From Dehalococcoidia bacterium (lineage in GTDB: Bacteria > Chloroflexota > Dehalococcoidia > Dehalococcoidales > Fen-1064), in assembly GCA_030691775.1 (NCBI GenBank), contig JAUYDN010000090.1, positions 1 through 7,839 on the forward strand: a DNA stretch of 7,839 nt, read 5' to 3'. This document shows positions 5,268 to 7,839 of this stretch, piece by piece. The translations under genes were made by a program, and so were the position numbers. Under the pieces are notes generated by a model. The model was given only the letters and a program-made list of their open reading frames with translations. It searched no databases and was not told where the DNA came from. Within the stretch, counting starts at the first letter, position 1; each line of letters starts with the position of its first letter.

Positions 5268-7261
5268 TGAAGCGGCTGGCAGGTGAACTGCGTAAGCCTC
5301 TCTTCTGGCTCATCCTGCTCTGCTTTCTCGGCGGCGTCTTTCTCCACTATTCCGAATTTTTTCTTGCCTCTGGTTCCAGTATCAGCGCCCTCTTCGGACT
5401 GGAACGCCACAGCATCGAGCGTTTGCTCCTCCTCGCCGTGATTGTCGTTGCCGGGATTGTACACGGGATGGGCGGGGGAATCGTCTACCTTGTCGCGTCG
5501 GCGCTGACCATGCTACCCCGACTTTTTATCGATACCCGCTTCCCGCTAGACGCTATCTACGAGACAATTGCGGTGCTGGTGGCAGGCGCCGGTTTCAACT
5601 GGTGGTTTGAAAGTCACCGCCGGGAAGTGGGACGCCGCGAGCAGGCGTTACTCGAGCTGGAGTCCATACGCCGGGAACTGCAATCTTACATCGCGACTAT
5701 CCGTGAGAACGAACGTCGGCTTTCCGTGCTCCATTCTATCACCACTGCCATCAACCAGCTCGCGAGCCTGAGTGAGATTTTGACTACTGCGGCGGACAAA
5801 GTCATGGAAGCCGTCGCCGCCGATGGTGTGTTGATTTATCTTATCGACCGTCCCACCGGCGAGCTTGAACTGCGGCAGTACCGCGGGGTGAGCGCAGAGT
5901 TCGCCGGCGGGGTCGACCGCTTGAAGGTCGGTGAGGGTTTCAACGGCTGGGTGGCGCGGTCCCGCCAACCGGCGTTCATCGAAGACTCATCTAACGACCC
6001 GCGCCTTTCCCGTGAAGTGGTCAAACGGGAGGGTATCGGTTCACAGTACATCGTCCCATTGATGGCGCAGGACGAGGTGGTCGGCACTCTTTGCGTCCTT
6101 TCCCGCGCGCGCAAACGGTTTGCACGGGAAGAGGAACAACTGCTCACACTCATCGGCGCCGAACTGGGCGTGGCGCTGGAGCGGGCGACGCTTTCGGAGG
6201 AGAAAGAAAGAGCGGGACAGCGTTACCGGGAGCTTTTTGAGAAGGCGCATGATGCTATCTGGATGCAGGACTTCGATGGCAAGATTGTGGCGGCTAACCA
6301 GGCCGCCGCTGACTATACCGGGTATACACTTAAGGAAGTCATCGGCACGAGTGTTGCCAGCTTTCTTGCCCCGGAAGCACTGGAGCTGGCGAGAGAGGTG
6401 CGGCGTAAACTTCTCTCGGGTATCGAGGTGGAACAGCCTTATGAACAAAGGGTCATCCGTAAGGATGGCACACAGGCTATCATTATGCTCACTACCTCTC
6501 TTATCCGCGATGAGCGCGGTCAGCCGGTCTTCCAGCACATCTCGCGAGATATGACGCGGGAGCGCCAGCTTTCTGAAAACCTGCGTCTGTATGCCCGGCA
6601 GACAACGCGTGCCCATGAAGAGGAACGCAAACGCATCGCCCGGGAGCTTCATGACGACTCTATCCAGGCACTCAGCATCCTTTCCCGCGGTGTCGATGAA
6701 CTGACCGGCGCCCAGGCGAAGCGTTCCAGGATAGTAAAACCGCTTCAGGAAATACGAGCGGAAATCGATTCTGTGCTGGCGCGTATGCGGCTCTTTACAC
6801 AGGACCTGCGCCCGCCCACACTCGATTACCTCGGTCTTTTGCCAGCCGTGCGAGAGCTGGTCTCTCAGGTGCAACAGCAGACCGGTCTCAATATCGAGCT
6901 ACGCATCGAAGGTGAAGAACGGCATTTCACGCCGGAAGACGAACTGCTCATCTACCGTGTCATCCAGGAAGCATTACGCAACGTCTGGCGGCACGCCGCC
7001 GCTGCAAAAGCACGCGTCATCATCAAATTCAACACGCGTAATGCGGTTATCGAGGTCAAGGACGATGGCAAGGGGTTTGACAGGGGCGAAGACCTGCGCT
7101 TCGTCAAGGCGGGGAAAATCGGGCTGGCGGGGATGCAGGAACGCGCCGACCTGCTCGGTGGTAGTCTTGCCATCAACTCCAGGCCGGGATACGGCACTGC
7201 GGTGACGCTGACAGTACCCGGGGAGCGGTGGAAAACAAAGCAAGAAAATTCTAAACCGTAA
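5267..7261 (+). CDS. Membrane GAF-PAS sensor histidine kinase (HisKA_3 / NarX-DegS class)
   Basis: This 664-aa inner-membrane kinase partners the regulator just upstream. About four hydrophobic segments (roughly 11-28, 51-66, 70-88 and 96-113) anchor the N-terminus, with no large extracytoplasmic domain, so sensing is probably membrane-embedded or cytoplasmic. A charged, probably coiled-coil stretch (117-155) leads to a GAF domain (about 164-307) and a PAS domain (about 317-437, with DAIWMQDFDGKI and NQAAADYTGY). The dimerisation/phosphoacceptor segment follows: RIARELHDD, with His462 the likely phosphorylated residue and a DxxxQ pattern (Asp463, Gln467) typical of HisKA_3 kinases that also act as phosphatases. 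The ATPase domain (about 552-651) shows Asn572 (N box), DDGKGF at 599-604 and GLAGMQERADLLGG at 619-632. All catalytic motifs look intact. The ligand is unknown. A 56-bp repeat begins inside the TAA stop codon. Confidence 0.94.
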   Translation: MKRLAGELRKPLFWLILLCFLGGVFLHYSEFFLASGSSISALFGLERHSIERLLLLAVIVVAGIVHGMGGGIVYLVASALTMLPRLFIDTRFPLDAIYETIAVLVAGAGFNWWFESHRREVGRREQALLELESIRRELQSYIATIRENERRLSVLHSITTAINQLASLSEILTTAADKVMEAVAADGVLIYLIDRPTGELELRQYRGVSAEFAGGVDRLKVGEGFNGWVARSRQPAFIEDSSNDPRLSREVVKREGIGSQYIVPLMAQDEVVGTLCVLSRARKRFAREEEQLLTLIGAELGVALERATLSEEKERAGQRYRELFEKAHDAIWMQDFDGKIVAANQAAADYTGYTLKEVIGTSVASFLAPEALELAREVRRKLLSGIEVEQPYEQRVIRKDGTQAIIMLTTSLIRDERGQPVFQHISRDMTRERQLSENLRLYARQTTRAHEEERKRIARELHDDSIQALSILSRGVDELTGAQAKRSRIVKPLQEIRAEIDSVLARMRLFTQDLRPPTLDYLGLLPAVRELVSQVQQQTGLNIELRIEGEERHFTPEDELLIYRVIQEALRNVWRHAAAAKARVIIKFNTRNAVIEVKDDGKGFDRGEDLRFVKAGKIGLAGMQERADLLGGSLAINSRPGYGTAVTLTVPGERWKTKQENSKP

Positions 7262-7315
7262 ACCTTGTTCCAGCGAAGCCTGTCCCGTACAGTGATACGG
7301 GAGCTGGAATCTAAA
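7260..7315 (+). repeat. 56-bp nested hairpin repeat, copy B (behind the kinase)
   Basis: The structure matches the copy behind panC (854-909): outer stem TTCCAGC (7268-7274) / GCTGGAA (7303-7309), inner stem TCCCGTA (7283-7289) / TACGGGA (7296-7302), loop CAGTGA and an 8-nt 5' bulge ending AGCCTG. The shared segment starts with the last two bases of the kinase stop codon. The cassette part is 7277-7302 (copy 7). Identity to copy A is 54 of 56. Confidence 0.9.
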
Positions 7316-7415
7316 TTCCAATCCCCGCTTCTTCCTTGTCCCATATTCACCCCCGATTATCAAATTTCGATAATTACTGAGAGTCTCATAATAAGATGGA
7401 CTCCGAAAACCTGAA

Positions 7416-7471
7416 CCTCTCCCTTTCGCAAAGAGCCTGCCCCGCACTTGATACGGGGGAGATTGAGAGGG
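7416..7471 (+). repeat. Host hairpin interrupted by a cassette
   Basis: Cassette copy 6 (7434-7458: AGCCTG, CCCCGCA, loop CTTGA, TACGGGG with one C/A mismatch) sits within a repeat that starts CCTCTCCC (7416-7423) and ends GAGAGGG (7465-7471). Removing 7434-7456 would join TCTCCCTTT, loop CGC and AAAGGGAGA into a perfect 9-bp hairpin. This is direct evidence that the cassette was inserted into an existing palindrome. Confidence 0.8.
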
Positions 7472-7487
7472 ATTTCAAAACCCCCTG

Positions 7488-7511
7488 TATCCCCCTTTTC
7501 AAAGGGGGATA
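7488..7511. repeat. Perfect 11-bp hairpin, TATCCCCCTTT type
   Basis: TATCCCCCTTT (7488-7498) pairs with AAAGGGGGATA (7501-7511) across a 2-nt TC gap, so a few closing pairs would open to form the loop. No T-run follows. It is 16 bp downstream of the interrupted CCTCTCCC-type repeat and may belong to the same composite. This style of short C-rich palindrome is common in repeat-rich bacterial genomes. Confidence 0.8.
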
Positions 7512-7598
7512 ATACGTACTATTATAAGACCATTAGTAAGTATCAAGAAAACACTGAACGCTATCTGAAGTTACTATCTGGCGGGGCGTTGCTTCAAA

Positions 7599-7705
7599 TG
7601 TCATTCAGAGGAGCGAAGTGAACGAAGAATCTCCGACACTACTCAGTAGGCAGGGAGACCCTTCGCGCAGTTTATCCTGAGTGATACCGAAGGACTCAGG
7701 GTGAC
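7599..7705. repeat. 107-bp imperfect palindromic element, TGTCATTC...GGGTGACA
   Basis: The termini TGTCATTCAGAG (7599-7610) and CTCAGGGTGACA (7694-7705) are inverted repeats matching at 9 of 12 positions. Inside, CGAAGAATCTCC (7623-7634) and GGAGACCCTTCG (7654-7665) match inversely at 10 of 12. It belongs to the same host family as 958-1045 and lacks a nested AGCCTG cassette, so it gives an empty-site comparison. It is non-coding and MITE-like, with no transposase visible. Confidence 0.75.
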
Positions 7706-7839
7706 AGGGTCACTCGACTTTTAAGGCAAAACTATCTTGTGGGGAAAAGAGGGGACTTGATACTTGAAATTTGTTATTTTCTCTACATTATCGGCATTCG
7801 GGACAGAACTCTTTTTGTTTCCGGTCTACTGCCCGCAAA

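Larger units (their letters stand above)
7262..7839. other. Repeat-rich 3' flank, no gene seen
   Basis: These 578 bp follow the kinase gene to the window edge. They hold the second copy of the 56-bp nested hairpin, a disrupted CCTCTCCC-type repeat (7416-7471), a perfect 11-bp hairpin (7488-7511) and a 107-bp imperfect palindromic element (7599-7705). Stretches 7316-7415, 7512-7598 and 7706-7839 show no convincing gene, RNA or promoter. A gene might begin just past the window end. Confidence 0.75.

Noticed and set aside
6041..6874. Long open frame (277 codons) on the minus strand inside the histidine kinase gene
   Set aside because: It is antisense to a kinase with intact motifs in the plus frame, shows no recognisable domain, and is explained by the codon composition of the opposite strand.
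854..7705. Repeated palindromes as a possible CRISPR array
   Set aside because: Copies are irregularly spaced over kilobases, in both orientations and within different flanks. There are no regular spacers and no cas genes.
7754..7795. A TTGATA/TTGAAA and ATTATC-like promoter near the window end
   Set aside because: The -10 match is poor, spacings do not agree, and no start codon or gene follows within the window.

Overview
The window (7,839 bp) reads as a chromosomal segment of an anaerobic bacterium. It has five protein genes and three intergenic gaps of about 480-600 bp filled with short palindromic repeats. A methylenetetrahydrofolate reductase fused to the zinc-binding MetV-type domain points to Wood-Ljungdahl-type one-carbon metabolism. 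Together with the repeat style this suggests Chloroflexota, perhaps Dehalococcoidia. That placement is inference; no marker gene is present.

Layout: panC (8-841, +) is the pantothenate synthesis gene. A 599-bp convergent gap (842-1440) holds at least four palindromic repeats. A two-gene minus-strand operon follows: a 168-aa stand-alone pseudo-receiver protein (4113-3607), then, 15 bp on, a 716-aa protein with a second pseudo-receiver, a MetF barrel, a MetV-like cysteine-rich domain and a Pro/Ala/Lys-rich tail (3591-1441). A 479-bp divergent gap (4114-4592) carries promoters for both directions and a 120-bp symmetric palindromic element. On the plus strand a NarL/LuxR-type response regulator (4593-5267) overlaps by one base a membrane GAF-PAS histidine kinase of the HisKA_3 class (5267-7261). 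The last 578 bp are again repeats.

The kinase and regulator are a standard cognate pair by overlap and domain type. The operon opposite is unusual. Both proteins carry a receiver-like domain whose phospho-acceptor position is glycine inside a shared GYLExRGA motif, so a phosphorylation-independent receiver fold has been joined to a central one-carbon enzyme and duplicated as a free partner. Control of this operon by the divergent two-component system is plausible from position only.

The second notable layer is in the non-coding DNA. A hairpin cassette of about 25 bp (AGCCTG lead plus a 7-bp GC-rich stem) occurs seven times, in both orientations, nested inside several different host repeats. 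Where the host can be judged, removing the cassette restores a simple host hairpin. Stem bases differ between copies in paired, compensatory fashion.
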